A stretch of DNA of 64,000 nucleotides from Burkholderia sp. Ax-1724 (GCF_011752995.1 NZ_VWWL01000006.1:1-64000); one strand, 5' to 3'; shown: positions 8,468 to 18,442, counted from the first letter of the stretch. Notes: a model not told the origin generated them from the letters alone. Translations and numbers: made by a program.

Positions 8468-11400
8468 ATGAACCGGATCTACCGCGTCATCTGGAATGAC
8501 GCGCTTGGTACATGGGTTGCGACATCGGAAATCGATTCGGCGCGTGGCAAGCCGAACAAGTCTTCGGTTGTTGCCACTGTTATTACGGCATTGGTGATCG
8601 GGATACCTTCGCTTGCCAATGCAAATACTGTCAATACAGTGCAGTCGTGCAATACCGGAAGTTCGGGTGTAGTTGGTCGCGTCAATCCAGGACCAACGTC
8701 GAGTAATGCCGCGGATGGATCGGGTACCTATTCGATGGTGGTTGGTTGTAACTCAAGCGGCAACGGAAATTTGGGGGTAACGGTATCGGGTGCGTTTGCC
8801 AAGGCAACGGGTACCGGTGCGACAGTTTCTGGCCTGCTGTCGTCCGCGGGACTGTTCGGGACGGCGGCGGGTCTTGAATCGACCGCGAGCGGCACAGCGG
8901 CTACTGCGCTTGGCTTCGGTTCGACTGCCAATGCGTTGAATTCAGTTGCAATTGGTGGTGCGGGTGGTAACGGTACGACGCCGTTGTCGCAAGCTAATTC
9001 CGTCATCGCGTCAGGTTCTGGCGCGATCGCGATCGGTAGCAATGCGACGAAGGGGGCGCAGGCGGCCGCATCGGATTCGATCGCCCTCGGCGGCCAGTCG
9101 TCCGTTGCAGCTGCGGCGACTTCGGGCGTTGCAGTTGGCCGTGCGGCGGCGGTCACGGGAGCATACGGCATAGCACAGGGGGATGGGGCTACGGCGGGCG
9201 CGAACGGTACTGCAATCGGCAAGGGTGCGACGGCGGTAGCGAACTCGGGTGATGTCGCATTGGGTTCGGGATCGGTGACGGCGGGACCGAATGCGACTGC
9301 GACGGGCACGGTTGGGGACGTGACGTACAACTATGCGGGAGCCAATCCGACGAGCGTGGTAAGTGTCGGCGTATCGGGCGCGGAGCGTCAAATCACCAAC
9401 GTCGCAGCCGGACGAGTCAGTGCTGCGAGCACGGACGCGATCAACGGATCGCAACTGTATGCGACTAATCAGGCTGTCGGCAGTTTGTCGACGTCGACGT
9501 CGACCGCGGTGAGTTCGCTGTCGACAGGTCTGAGTACGACCAACAGCAACGTGTCGTCGCTGTCGACCTCGGCGTCGACGGTGGAAAGCTCGCTGTCGAC
9601 GGGCCTGAGTACGACCAACAGCAACGTGTCGTCGCTGTCGACGTCTACCTCGACGACGGAGAGTTCGCTGTCCACTGGTGTAAGTTCGTTGTCGACGGGT
9701 CTGAGCACAACGAACAGCAATGTGTCGTCGCTGTCGACGGTTGTATCGGCTACGCGCACGCATTATTACAGCGTCAACGACAACGGTGTTCAGGGCGGCA
9801 ATTACAACAATGATGGTGCGACCGGCATCAATGCACTCTCTGCGGGTGTGGATGCCATCACCAGCGGTGCCGGTGCAACGGCTGTAGGCAATGCTGTCAA
9901 TGCAGCCGGCGATCAGAGCGTGGCGATCGGTCATCAGTCTACTGCCGCAGCGGCTTCAACGGTCGCGATTGGGGACGGCAACACCGTAAGTACAACTGCC
10001 GGACCGGGATCGATTGCGGGTGGTCATAACTCGACCGTGGCGTCGGGATCTGGCGCGATTGCACTGGGGGAAGGTCAGACCGCTTCAGGTAGCGGGGCGA
10101 TCGCGCTTGGTGATCCGAATACTGCAACCGGGACGGGCGCTGCAGCGCTGGGGGCTAACAACACGGCAAGCGGCGATGGCGCGCTGGCGATTGGCAACAC
10201 GAACACGGCACAAGGACCGGGTTCGGTTGCACTCGGTCAAAACACAATCGCTGGTACTTCGACGTCCACCACAGGAAGCGTCGCGATCGGCAATGGTGCG
10301 ACAGCTACGGCGAGTTCGGGCGACGTGGCGCTCGGCTCGGGATCGATCACCGACGTACCTCATCCAACTTCCAGCGGGACGGTAGGTGGTACGACCTATG
10401 CCTATGCGGGTACTAATCCGACGAGTGTCGTGAGTGTCGGGACGCAGGACGCGGAGCGTCAGATTACAAATGTCGCAGCGGGACAGGTGACGGAAACGAG
10501 CACCGATGCGATCAACGGATCGCAACTGTATGCGACTAATCAGGCTGTCGGCAGTTTGTCGACGTCGACGTCGACCGCGGTGAGTTCGCTGTCGACAGGT
10601 CTGAGCACGACGAACAGCAATGTGGCCTCGCTGTCGACCTCGGCGTCGACGGTGGAAAGCTCGCTGTCGACGGGTTTGAGCACGACCAACAGCAACGTCG
10701 CCTCGCTGTCGACTTCGAGCTCGACGGTAGAAAGCTCGCTGTCCACCGGTCTGAGCACGACCAACAGCAACGTGGCGTCGTTATCGACAACCATCAGCGC
10801 GACGACCAGCAACGTGGCGTCGCTGTCGAGTGGCCTGAGCACGACGAACAGCAATGTGGCGTCGTTGTCGACCTCGTCCTCGACAGTGGCAAGTTCACTC
10901 TCGACCGGCCTGAGCACGACGAACAGCAACGTCGCCTCGCTATCGACCTCGTCCTCAACAGTAGCCAGTTCACTCTCGACCGGCCTGAGCACGACGAACA
11001 GCAACGTGGCCTCACTGTCGACCTCGTCCTCAACAGTAGCCAGCTCCCTGTCGACCGGCCTGAGCACGACGAACAGCAACGTCGCCTCGCTGTCCACCTC
11101 AACCTCATCGGTCGTCAACGCCCTGTCCACCGGCCTGAGCACGACCAGCAGCAACGTCTCCTCCCTGTCGACAGTCGTCTCGACCACCCGCACGCACTAC
11201 TACAGCGTGAACGACAACGGCACACAGGGCAGCAACTACAACGACGACGGGGCCAGCGGCGTCAACTCGATGGCCATGGGCGTCAATGCAACGGCGGCGG
11301 GCGCGGGCGGCATCGCTCTCGGCTCCAGCGCCAGTGCATCCGCGGACGGTGCGACAGTGATCGGCGCGAACGCGCTCGGCAGCGGCACGAACAGCGTCGC

Positions 11401-11830
11401 GCTCGGTGCCAATGCGTCGGCGAGCGGCCAGAACTCGGTCGCGCTCGGCGCGGGTTCCGTCGCCAGCGAGGACAACACGGTCTCGGTCGGCTCGCCGGGT
11501 AACGGGCGCCGGATCACCAATGTCGCACCGGGTGTCAACCCGACCGACGCGGTGAACATGTCCCAGTTCAATTCGCTCCAGAACTCCGTGTCGTCCGTCG
11601 CGCGAACGGCCTACTCGGGTGTGGCCGGTGCCACGGCACTGACGATGATTCCGGACGTCGACAAGGACAAGACCATCGCCGTCGGTATCGGCACCGGCGC
11701 CTATCAGGGCTACGGAGCGGTTGCGCTCGGCTTCACGGCCCGCATCACCGAGAACGTGAAGATCAAGGGCGGTGTCGGGGTGAGCAGCGCGGGCAGCACG
11801 TACGGGGTCGGGGTGGGCTACCAGTGGTAA
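8468..11830 (+). CDS. Trimeric autotransporter adhesin (YadA/Hia type)
   Basis: 1120-residue outer-membrane adhesin. The N-terminus [20 protein letters not shown] is an extended signal peptide region (ESPR), followed by a signal sequence to about residue 60. YadA-like head repeats (SVAIGG, GAIAIGS forms) lie at ~90-300, a neck ([28 protein letters not shown]) at ~303-335, and a Ser/Thr-rich stalk at ~336-425. The second head, neck (~660-695) and stalk (~696-907) repeat this order, followed by a third short head and neck. The membrane anchor at ~1050-1120 ends [19 protein letters not shown] lies ~25 bases upstream as a possible -10. The gene starts 64 bases from an IS end and is followed by an OmpA-type lipoprotein. 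Confidence 0.93.
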   Translation: MNRIYRVIWNDALGTWVATSEIDSARGKPNKSSVVATVITALVIGIPSLANANTVNTVQSCNTGSSGVVGRVNPGPTSSNAADGSGTYSMVVGCNSSGNGNLGVTVSGAFAKATGTGATVSGLLSSAGLFGTAAGLESTASGTAATALGFGSTANALNSVAIGGAGGNGTTPLSQANSVIASGSGAIAIGSNATKGAQAAASDSIALGGQSSVAAAATSGVAVGRAAAVTGAYGIAQGDGATAGANGTAIGKGATAVANSGDVALGSGSVTAGPNATATGTVGDVTYNYAGANPTSVVSVGVSGAERQITNVAAGRVSAASTDAINGSQLYATNQAVGSLSTSTSTAVSSLSTGLSTTNSNVSSLSTSASTVESSLSTGLSTTNSNVSSLSTSTSTTESSLSTGVSSLSTGLSTTNSNVSSLSTVVSATRTHYYSVNDNGVQGGNYNNDGATGINALSAGVDAITSGAGATAVGNAVNAAGDQSVAIGHQSTAAAASTVAIGDGNTVSTTAGPGSIAGGHNSTVASGSGAIALGEGQTASGSGAIALGDPNTATGTGAAALGANNTASGDGALAIGNTNTAQGPGSVALGQNTIAGTSTSTTGSVAIGNGATATASSGDVALGSGSITDVPHPTSSGTVGGTTYAYAGTNPTSVVSVGTQDAERQITNVAAGQVTETSTDAINGSQLYATNQAVGSLSTSTSTAVSSLSTGLSTTNSNVASLSTSASTVESSLSTGLSTTNSNVASLSTSSSTVESSLSTGLSTTNSNVASLSTTISATTSNVASLSSGLSTTNSNVASLSTSSSTVASSLSTGLSTTNSNVASLSTSSSTVASSLSTGLSTTNSNVASLSTSSSTVASSLSTGLSTTNSNVASLSTSTSSVVNALSTGLSTTSSNVSSLSTVVSTTRTHYYSVNDNGTQGSNYNDDGASGVNSMAMGVNATAAGAGGIALGSSASASADGATVIGANALGSGTNSVALGANASASGQNSVALGAGSVASEDNTVSVGSPGNGRRITNVAPGVNPTDAVNMSQFNSLQNSVSSVARTAYSGVAGATALTMIPDVDKDKTIAVGIGTGAYQGYGAVALGFTARITENVKIKGGVGVSSAGSTYGVGVGYQW
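9437..9534 (+). repeat. 98-bp perfect direct repeat inside the adhesin gene (partner 10508-10605)
   Basis: Positions 9437-9534 and 10508-10605 are identical over 98 bases. They encode the end of a neck and the start of a stalk. Identity at silent sites shows recent duplication or gene conversion, and recombination would excise 1071 bp (357 codons) in frame. Confidence 0.85.
10846..11145 (+). repeat. 75-bp tandem repeats in the adhesin stalk
   Basis: Units begin at 10846, 10921, 10996 and 11071, each 75 bases, encoding 25 residues of the form [13 protein letters not shown] plus [11 protein letters not shown]. The unit divides into 14 plus 11 residues, that is two heptads plus a hendecad, as expected for a trimeric coiled coil. 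Looser copies extend upstream to about 10570. Confidence 0.85.
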
Positions 11831-11925
11831 GGCGCCGCGCGGGTGCCGGGCGTTTCGCCTGGCCCCCGCCGGTTCAGCGGCATCCCCGCGATGGAAGATA
11901 AACGACATGAAACATGAGGTTCAAC

Positions 11926-12627
11926 ATGCGTAACACGATGTTGTGCGTAGCGGCGATGGTTGCTCTCGCCGGTTGCTCGTCCGCGTCAGGGCCGTCGTTC
12001 AGCGCCTGGTCGGTCGACCGGCAGGACGGCCAGCAGACCTATCGGGTCGAGTGCAGCGGCCTGCTCGAAAGCGCGGAAACCTGCTATCGCAAGGCGCGCG
12101 AGATCTGCCATGACGAGGCCGTGCGTCCGCTCGAGGGCGCGGCACCGCTGGGCTCGACGACCACGGACGGCAAGCCGGACTTTCGCAAGCTGATATTCCA
12201 GTGCGGCGCACCGGCACCGCAGCCGTCCACGGCCGCGCCCGCTGTTGTCCCCGCTGCCGTCCCCGCGCCGGCCCCCCTGCCGACGCACGTCACGCTGGCA
12301 GGCGATGCCAATTTCGATTTCAACGAGGCGACGCTGACTCCAGCCGCTAAGGCTCAGCTCGACAAGCTGGTTGCAAACGCGCAAGGCATGAGCTTCGGCA
12401 CGGTCGCGATCGACGGCTACACCGACGGTATCGGCTCGCCGGCCTACAACCTGCGTCTGTCGCAGGCACGCGCGCGGACGGTGGCGGACTACCTGAAGTC
12501 GCACGGGCTGAACGCGGCGCGGTTCGACGTTCAGGGCCATGGCAGGACGCATCCCGTCGCGACGAATGCGACGGCCGACGGCCGGGCACAGAACCGGCGT
12601 GTCGGGATCACGTTGTCGGGAAACTAG
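11926..12627 (+). CDS. OmpA-family outer-membrane lipoprotein
   Basis: 233 residues. A lipoprotein signal peptide (MRNTMLCVAAMVALAGC) has the lipobox LAGC. A Cys-containing N-terminal domain and a Pro/Ala linker follow, then a C-terminal OmpA-like peptidoglycan-binding domain (FDFNEATLTPAAKAQLDKL, DGYTDGIGSPAYNLRLSQAR, GHGRTHPVATNATADGRAQN). TGAGG lies six bases before this ATG; an in-frame ATG at 11914 would add four residues. It follows the adhesin by 95 bases. Inference: it anchors to peptidoglycan and may stabilise the adhesin at the surface, as OmpA-type partners do in other autotransporter loci. Confidence 0.9.
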   Translation: MRNTMLCVAAMVALAGCSSASGPSFSAWSVDRQDGQQTYRVECSGLLESAETCYRKAREICHDEAVRPLEGAAPLGSTTTDGKPDFRKLIFQCGAPAPQPSTAAPAVVPAAVPAPAPLPTHVTLAGDANFDFNEATLTPAAKAQLDKLVANAQGMSFGTVAIDGYTDGIGSPAYNLRLSQARARTVADYLKSHGLNAARFDVQGHGRTHPVATNATADGRAQNRRVGITLSGN

Positions 12628-12874
12628 CAGGCTAACCCCTCGGGACTCCTTGCTTCCGGATGATGTCCTCGTGTATGTCCGGAAGTTACCTGAGGTTTGG
12701 GGGTCGATTCTCCGGTTCGATCCTCTTTTTTATTCGCAGTCGACGCAGCGGGGGCGTCATGACCGGGGGCCGTCGATGGACAGGGCGGCACCGCCCGATC
12801 CGTCGGGCTACGCACGAGAAGTATCGGAACACACAAAAAAACACGAGGACTGACCTTCAGAAGGCGGAAACAAC

Positions 12875-14020
12875 ATGCGTATTGGCATCTCGCTGGCCAC
12901 CCGGAATGGCCAGACTGTATGGGACAACGGGCTGGGGCAGAACGTGTTCTTCCTCGCGAAGCTGCTGCGGGCCTTGCCGGCGGTCCGGGACGTCGTGCTG
13001 CTCAATTGCGGACCCGGGCCGCGCCTGCCCGACGACGTCCGGGCGTTACTGCCGGACCTGAAGCTGCTGCCGGCCAGAGAGGCGACCGAGCTGATCGACG
13101 TCGCGATCGAAATGAGCGGCGGGCTCGATATCGAGTGGCTCGATTATTTTCGGGCGCGCGGCAGGCGCGTCGTCTATTTCTGCTGCGGGCAGCCGTATGC
13201 CGGATTGGTCGAGCCGGGCGTGTTCAGGCGGGGCGGCTATTTCGCGCGCGCGGACCGCTGCGACGAGATCTGGATTCTGCCCAAGGACCGCGTCTTCCGG
13301 CCGATGCTCGAAACGCTGCATCGCTGCCCGGTCGTCGAGGTGCCGTATCTGTGGGACCCGATGTTCATCGACGGGCGCGCCCGTCTGCTGGGCGACGCAG
13401 GGCAGCGCTTCGGATTCGAGCCGGCGAGCGCTTCCACCGACACGCCGCGCGCGCTGCGCGCCGCGATTTTCGAGCCGAACATCTCCGTCGTGAAGTGCTG
13501 CATGATTCCCGTGCTGCTCTGCGACATGGCGTTTCGCGCCGAGCCCGGCGCGATTGCCGGTCTGAGCGTGCTCAACAGCGCCCAGTTCGAGCAGCATCCG
13601 ACGTTTTCGTTCATGCGCGATTCGCTCGAACTGAATCGCGCGGGCCGCGTGCATGTCGACCACCGGCACGGCTTCGTCGACTTCATGAGCCGGGCCGCCG
13701 ACGCGGTCGTCTCGCATCAATGGCAGAACGACCAGAACAATCTGCATCTGGATGCGCTGTACGGCGGTTATCCGCTCGTCCACAACTCGGCGTGGCTCTC
13801 CGGCCTCGGCTACTACTACCCGGAGTTCGACGTGCAGGCCGGCGCGCAGGCGTTCCTTCGCGCGGCACGCCAGCATGATGCGGGCTTCGCGGACTATAAG
13901 CGCCGCGCGCGCGAATTTCTCGCCGGACTGCACCCGCTCGCACCCGGGAACGGCACCCGCTATTTCCAGCAGCTGCTTCACGTAACCGCCCGCGCTCATC
14001 GCGGAGGTGCAGCATGCTGA
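12875..14020 (+). CDS. DUF2827 family protein, paralogue 1
   Basis: 381 residues, no signal peptide or membrane segment, so cytoplasmic. Motifs shared by the three paralogues here: an N-terminal RIGISL strand with VWDNGLGQNVFFLAKLL; a central IFEPNISVVKCCMIPVLL; and near residue 280 DAVVSHQWQNDQNNLHLDALYGGYPLVHNS. The first half looks like a Rossmann-type domain. The later Gly/Pro/His motif resembles the acceptor/nucleotide-binding end of GT-B glycosyltransferases, but that is inference. AAGGCGG precedes the ATG. First of four end-to-end genes behind the adhesin and lipoprotein. Confidence 0.85.
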   Translation: MRIGISLATRNGQTVWDNGLGQNVFFLAKLLRALPAVRDVVLLNCGPGPRLPDDVRALLPDLKLLPAREATELIDVAIEMSGGLDIEWLDYFRARGRRVVYFCCGQPYAGLVEPGVFRRGGYFARADRCDEIWILPKDRVFRPMLETLHRCPVVEVPYLWDPMFIDGRARLLGDAGQRFGFEPASASTDTPRALRAAIFEPNISVVKCCMIPVLLCDMAFRAEPGAIAGLSVLNSAQFEQHPTFSFMRDSLELNRAGRVHVDHRHGFVDFMSRAADAVVSHQWQNDQNNLHLDALYGGYPLVHNSAWLSGLGYYYPEFDVQAGAQAFLRAARQHDAGFADYKRRAREFLAGLHPLAPGNGTRYFQQLLHVTARAHRGGAAC

Positions 14021-15144
14021 AGCGCCAGCGCATCAAGGTCGGCATCACGATTTTTCTGCGTGCCGGCGAGCAATCGATCTGGGAGAACGGCATCTTCCAG
14101 AACTGCTACTTCCTTGCGATGCTGCTGCGGCAATCGCCGGTCGTCGAGGCGGCTTGCCTCGTCAACGGCGGCGACGGCAACCCGTCGGATGCGAAGTCGT
14201 TTCTCGAACATTCGCCGGTGCCCGTCATCGATCTCGATACCGCGCGGGAACAGCTCGACGTCGTGATCGAACTGAGCGCGCAGCTGAATCCGGACTGGGC
14301 GCGCAGCTTCTGCGACCGCGGCGGCCGCGTGATCGGCATGCGCGTCGCGAACGACTATGTGATCGACATCGAGCGGATGATGTTCGGCATGTCGCACGGG
14401 CTGCTGTTCTCCGGCACGCCGTACAGCGCGATCTGGACGCTGCCCGCCTTCGCGAAGACCTGCACCGGCTATTACGAGGCCGGCTCGCGCGCGCCGGTGA
14501 AGGTCATGCAGCACCTGTGGAATCCGGCGCTGCTGGAGCGTTCGCTGAAGCCGGCCCACGCCGGTGGCACGTTCGGCTATGTAGCGGGCCGCTCGCGCTG
14601 GCGCCTCGCGATTCTCGAACCGAACATCTGCATGGTCAAGACGGCGCATATCGCGATGCTGATTGCGGATCTCGCGTACCGGCAGGACCCGGAATGCGTC
14701 GAGTATCTGCGCGTGTTCAATGCGATGCCGCTCAAGGAAGAGGCCTCCTTTGTCGGCTTCGCGCGCAGTCTCGATCTGACGCAGCACGGGCGGGCGACCT
14801 ACGAGCCGAGATTGCCGGTCTACGAGATCCTGACCGTGCAGGCCGATGCGGTGATCTCGCATCAATGGGAAAACGCCCAGAACTATCTGTACTACGAGGC
14901 GTTGTACGGCGGCTATCCGCTGATTCACAACTCCACGCTGATCGGCCATTGCGGCTATCGCTACGACGGCTTCGACTGTCAGGACGGCGCGCTCGCGTTG
15001 CGGCGCGCGTTCGCGGAGCATGACCTGAGACTGGACGACTACCGCCGCGAGGCGGGAGACTTTCTCGCCTCGCTGGACCCGGAGTTGCCCGCCAACGTCG
15101 AGCAGTACAGCGCGGCGCTCGCCGCGGTTTGCGAGGGGGCATGA
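14014..15144 (+). CDS. DUF2827 family protein, paralogue 2
   Basis: 376 residues. It overlaps the stop of paralogue 1 by seven bases, indicating translational coupling. It keeps the family pattern: KVGITIFLRAGEQSIWENGI with QNCYFLAMLL; LDVVIELSAQLN; ILEPNICMVKTAHIAMLI; and DAVISHQWENAQNYLYYEAL with GGYPLIHNS. It is clearly related to, but well diverged from, its neighbours, so this is an old duplication. No membrane segments; same inferred cytoplasmic transferase role. Confidence 0.85.
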   Translation: MLKRQRIKVGITIFLRAGEQSIWENGIFQNCYFLAMLLRQSPVVEAACLVNGGDGNPSDAKSFLEHSPVPVIDLDTAREQLDVVIELSAQLNPDWARSFCDRGGRVIGMRVANDYVIDIERMMFGMSHGLLFSGTPYSAIWTLPAFAKTCTGYYEAGSRAPVKVMQHLWNPALLERSLKPAHAGGTFGYVAGRSRWRLAILEPNICMVKTAHIAMLIADLAYRQDPECVEYLRVFNAMPLKEEASFVGFARSLDLTQHGRATYEPRLPVYEILTVQADAVISHQWENAQNYLYYEALYGGYPLIHNSTLIGHCGYRYDGFDCQDGALALRRAFAEHDLRLDDYRREAGDFLASLDPELPANVEQYSAALAAVCEGA

Positions 15145-15782
15145 TGAACACGAAACGTCGTATGCCTTCCCGTACCGCGATGGCCGCGGGCTTCGCGCTG
15201 GCGCTCGCATGGGCGGCCGTGCAACCGGCCGGTTTCGCGCAGGCGCAGCCGCTGCCCGCGGCCGGTCCTGTCGCGGGCCCTGTCGCTGGCCCCGTCGCCG
15301 GTCCCGCCAACGGGCCGGCCGCGAGACCCGCAGCCGGCACCGTGCTCGCACAGGCCGCGCAGGAAATCGGCATCCACCGCTGTTACGACGCCGTCGCGCA
15401 GATCTCGGCGCGCGTATTCGACCGCGCCTCGCGAGCGGACGTGCTGCTCGACTGGCAGCGCTCGGGTCCCGATACCGGGCCGTTCTTCTCGCTGTCCGGC
15501 ATCGCCTTTCCGCAATCGTCGGCGTTGCTGTCGCTCGTCACGGTGCCGGGCGCCGGCGGCGGCTGTTCGGTCGTGGCCGAGCGTATTTCCAGCGCACCGT
15601 TGCCCTGCGCACAGGTGGCGCGCAGCGAACTGAGCGGCTATCGCGCCACGCCGCTCGTCAGATCCGTCATGGTCTATACCGAAGCGGCGCATCCGCGCGA
15701 GGCCGTCGTGCTCGTCGACACGCCGCCTTCGTGCCTGATCCTGCGCCGTCAGGTGCAATTCCCGCGGGAGGCCGCACAATGA
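15141..15782 (+). CDS. Secreted protein with PVAG repeats, unknown function
   Basis: 213 residues. A Sec signal peptide (basic MMNTKRRMPSR, a hydrophobic stretch AAGFALALAWAAV, cleavage probably after FAQA) is followed by a low-complexity Pro/Ala/Gly segment with tandem GPVA repeats. Then comes a compact domain of about 145 residues with four cysteines (RCYD, GGCSV, LPCAQ, PSCLI) that could form two periplasmic disulfides. I recognise no family. Start overlaps the preceding stop (ATGATGA), and the stop overlaps the next start, so it is locked between the two DUF2827 genes. Confidence 0.75.
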   Translation: MMNTKRRMPSRTAMAAGFALALAWAAVQPAGFAQAQPLPAAGPVAGPVAGPVAGPANGPAARPAAGTVLAQAAQEIGIHRCYDAVAQISARVFDRASRADVLLDWQRSGPDTGPFFSLSGIAFPQSSALLSLVTVPGAGGGCSVVAERISSAPLPCAQVARSELSGYRATPLVRSVMVYTEAAHPREAVVLVDTPPSCLILRRQVQFPREAAQ

Positions 15783-16933
15783 ACGCACTGCATGCTTCGG
15801 AGCACGAAGCTCCCGGCCCGCGCCCGCTGCGGATCGGCATCACGATCGGCCTGCACCATGAGGCCGAGAGCCTGTGGGTCAACGGCATCAAACAGAATGC
15901 GCTGTACCTGATGCGGGTGTTCCAGCATTCGCCGCTGCGCCACCAGGTGGTGCTCGTCAACACGACTTCGGTGGCGATTACGGCGAAGCTGCCGTGGGAT
16001 CTCGAACGCTGCCCGGTGCGGCGCTTCGAGGACGTCAAGGACAGCCTCGACGTCCTGATCGAGCTCGGCGGCCAGATCAATGCCGGTCAGACCGGGTACA
16101 TCAGGGCGCGCGGCACGAAGCTCGTCAGCTACTGCTGCGGGCCGGAATACGTGCAGCTGATGGAAGCGATGATCTTCAACCGCAGGATGGCCGACTCGAT
16201 CTTCATCAATCAATGCTACGACGAGGTCTGGGTCATTCCCCAGGTGGTCGAGACGAGCCTGCCGTTCTTCAGGACCTTGCGCCGCTGTCCGGCGCGCGAA
16301 GTGCCGTTCGTCTGGGACCCGATGTGCATCGAAGCGCGCACGCGCGAGCTGCCTCATCACGGCGAATACCGCCCCGCCAGGGGGCCGCGCCGGCTCTCCG
16401 TCATGGAGGCGAATCTCGACGTGCTGAAGTTCTGCCTCTATCCGATGCTGATCGCGGAGAACGCGTACCGGATCGTCGGCGACGGGATTTCGCATCTGCA
16501 CGTCACCAATGCGGAACGTCTCGCGACGCAGTGCCCCGAGTTCATCGGCATCGCGCGTTATCTGGACCTCGTGCGCGACCGCAAGGCGAGTTTCGTCGGT
16601 CACTTCGAGACACCGGAGTTTCTCGCGGAACATACGGACATCGTCGTGTCCCATCAATGGGGGCTGGCACTGAACTACTTCTACTTCGACGTGTGCTGGA
16701 ACGGCTATCCGTTCGTGCACAACGCGCAACTGTGCCGCGAGCTCGGCTACTACTACGCCGGTAACGACGTCGACGAAGGCGCGCGCCAGCTCGTGCAGGC
16801 GATCCGCCATCACGATGCCGACTGGGAAGGGTATCGGGACCGTCAGCGCCGCATCATCGCGCGCTATCTGTCGACGAACGCCGAAGTCGTGGCGCGCTAT
16901 GACGGGTTGCTGCTGCAGCTGAACAGCAGATAA
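15779..16933 (+). CDS. DUF2827 family protein, paralogue 3
   Basis: 384 residues, starting on an ATG that overlaps the previous TGA. It retains RIGITIGLHHEAESLWVNGI with KQNALYLMRVF, LDVLIELGGQIN, a changed central motif VMEANLDVLKFCLYPMLI, and VVSHQWGLALNYFYFDVCWN with GYPFVHN. The central Glu-Ala-Asn instead of Glu-Pro-Asn and WNGYPF instead of YGGYPL mark it as the most divergent of the three, perhaps with another substrate. It ends the unit; the next gene is on the opposite strand. Confidence 0.85.
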   Translation: MNALHASEHEAPGPRPLRIGITIGLHHEAESLWVNGIKQNALYLMRVFQHSPLRHQVVLVNTTSVAITAKLPWDLERCPVRRFEDVKDSLDVLIELGGQINAGQTGYIRARGTKLVSYCCGPEYVQLMEAMIFNRRMADSIFINQCYDEVWVIPQVVETSLPFFRTLRRCPAREVPFVWDPMCIEARTRELPHHGEYRPARGPRRLSVMEANLDVLKFCLYPMLIAENAYRIVGDGISHLHVTNAERLATQCPEFIGIARYLDLVRDRKASFVGHFETPEFLAEHTDIVVSHQWGLALNYFYFDVCWNGYPFVHNAQLCRELGYYYAGNDVDEGARQLVQAIRHHDADWEGYRDRQRRIIARYLSTNAEVVARYDGLLLQLNSR

Positions 16934-17107
16934 ATGGCTGGCGCGGAAAGCCGGGAGACCCGCATGACCAGAACCAGGAGCCGTTCGCAGCGTCGGTGCA
17001 TGCTTCATCGCTGTATCAGTGCCGTTTCACAAGACGCGCACTCCAGCAATCCAACCTTATCGCGACAAAACCGTTTTTGCCCGCTATTCTTCCGGCTCAT
17101 TCTGCGT

Positions 17108-18442
17108 CTATGAAAGCCCCTTCCCCCTACTTGTTCCCTCGACATCGATGATCGGCGCAAGCCGCGCGGCGACGCGCAAGAGCTTCGCATCCTCATGCCC
17201 GGCACCGATCAACTGTATACCGACCGGCAAACCGTTTGGTCCCGTCGTGCACGGCACGGCCAGGCAAGGCACATGCAGCAGCGACCACATCGCGTTGAAC
17301 ACCGCTTCGCCAGTGCTTGCGTGGCCGTGCGGCGCCTCACCTCGCGCAGCCGGCGTGACCAGCACGTCGTAATCGCCGAACACGCGGTCCAGCTCCGCGC
17401 GGCAGTGTTCGGCGACGCGATACGCATGCCGCAGAACCTCAGGCTTATCGAGCCGGTCCGGTGACAATCGTTCGAGCATCGCAGGATACATGCTGTCGCG
17501 GCGGCTTTCGAGCAGGTCGAGAAACGCGGCGGCGCCCTCGGTTTCGATCACGGTCAGATGCGCGGCCGACATGTCGTCGAACGCTGCGGGCAGCGTCACA
17601 TCGGCAATCGTCACACCAGCATCACGCAGGCGTTGAGCGGCAGCTTCGAGCGCACGCTCGCCGGCGGGTTCGATCGACGGCCATTGCGGCGAGCGGCAGA
17701 TGCCGACGCGCAGTCCGCGCAACGGCGCGTCATCCTCGGGAGCGGCGTCGGCACCGGGCGGCAGCAGACGGAACACCTGCGCGACGAGCGCGAGATCGGC
17801 AACACTCCGGCCATACCAGCCGACCGTATCCAGACTGACCGCAAGCAGCTTTACGCCCTCGGCGCTGACGCGGCTCCACGTCGGCTTCAACGCATACACG
17901 CCGTTGAACGACGCCGGCCGGATCAGCGAGCCGCCTGTCTGCGTACCGAACGCAAACGGCACCTGCAGATCGGCCACCGCAGCGGCGGAACCCGCCGACG
18001 ATCCGCCTGGCGTATGCGCGGCATTGAGCGGATGCGTGGTTGCCGCGACGCGCCCGAACGCGGCAAATTCGACCGTATCGGTCTTGCCAAGCAGCACCGC
18101 GCCAGCATGGCGCGCACGCGCGACACAGGCAGCGTCATGCACGGGCTGGTTGCGCTGGAAAGCGGGCGAATTGTGCGTGGTCGGCAGATCGGCGGTATCG
18201 ATCATGTCCTTCACGCCGAACGGCAGGCCCGACAACAGCCCGCGCGCGCCGTCGCGACGACGTTTGTCCTGCTCGCGCGCGGCCTGCACCGCCCGTTCGC
18301 GGTCGATCGCGAGCCACGCCTTGACCACCGGATCACGTGCGTCGACCCGTTCAAGGCACGAGCGCATCAGCGCCTCACTGGTCAGGTATCCTTCATGAAT
18401 CTGTCGGGCGGCTTCAGCCGCGGAAAGCTGGTGCGGTTCCAT
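17108..18442 (-). CDS. Amidase (amidase-signature family)
   Basis: 444 residues with the amidase-signature Ser-cisSer-Lys triad: Lys78 in GLPFGVKDMID, Ser148/149 in TPGGSSAGSAA, and Ser172 in GTQTGGSLIRPASF. It hydrolyses a small amide to acid plus ammonia; no extra C-terminal allophanate domain is present. AAGGAG lies six bases before the ATG. It is the distal gene of a leftward unit with a COG3618 amidohydrolase, an MFS carrier, a GntR regulator and a CoA-transferase, which suggests conversion of an imported amide to an acid that is then activated. Confidence 0.88.
   Translation of the reverse strand: MEPHQLSAAEAARQIHEGYLTSEALMRSCLERVDARDPVVKAWLAIDRERAVQAAREQDKRRRDGARGLLSGLPFGVKDMIDTADLPTTHNSPAFQRNQPVHDAACVARARHAGAVLLGKTDTVEFAAFGRVAATTHPLNAAHTPGGSSAGSAAAVADLQVPFAFGTQTGGSLIRPASFNGVYALKPTWSRVSAEGVKLLAVSLDTVGWYGRSVADLALVAQVFRLLPPGADAAPEDDAPLRGLRVGICRSPQWPSIEPAGERALEAAAQRLRDAGVTIADVTLPAAFDDMSAAHLTVIETEGAAAFLDLLESRRDSMYPAMLERLSPDRLDKPEVLRHAYRVAEHCRAELDRVFGDYDVLVTPAARGEAPHGHASTGEAVFNAMWSLLHVPCLAVPCTTGPNGLPVGIQLIGAGHEDAKLLRVAARLAPIIDVEGTSRGKGLS

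Noticed and set aside
10846..11145. Regular repeats considered as a CRISPR array
   Set aside because: The 75-bp units have no unique spacers and are translated in frame as coiled-coil stalk.
10540..11193. 217-codon antisense frame through the adhesin stalk (repetitive VVLRPVDSE pattern)
   Set aside because: It is the mirror of the tandem coding repeats, shows no family resemblance and shares the repeat period exactly; the + strand protein explains the sequence.
15209..15778. N-terminal extension of DUF2827 paralogue 3 in the same open frame
   Set aside because: The first 190 residues are Arg/Ala/Gly-rich without homology and overlap the secreted-protein gene; the family start is at 15779.
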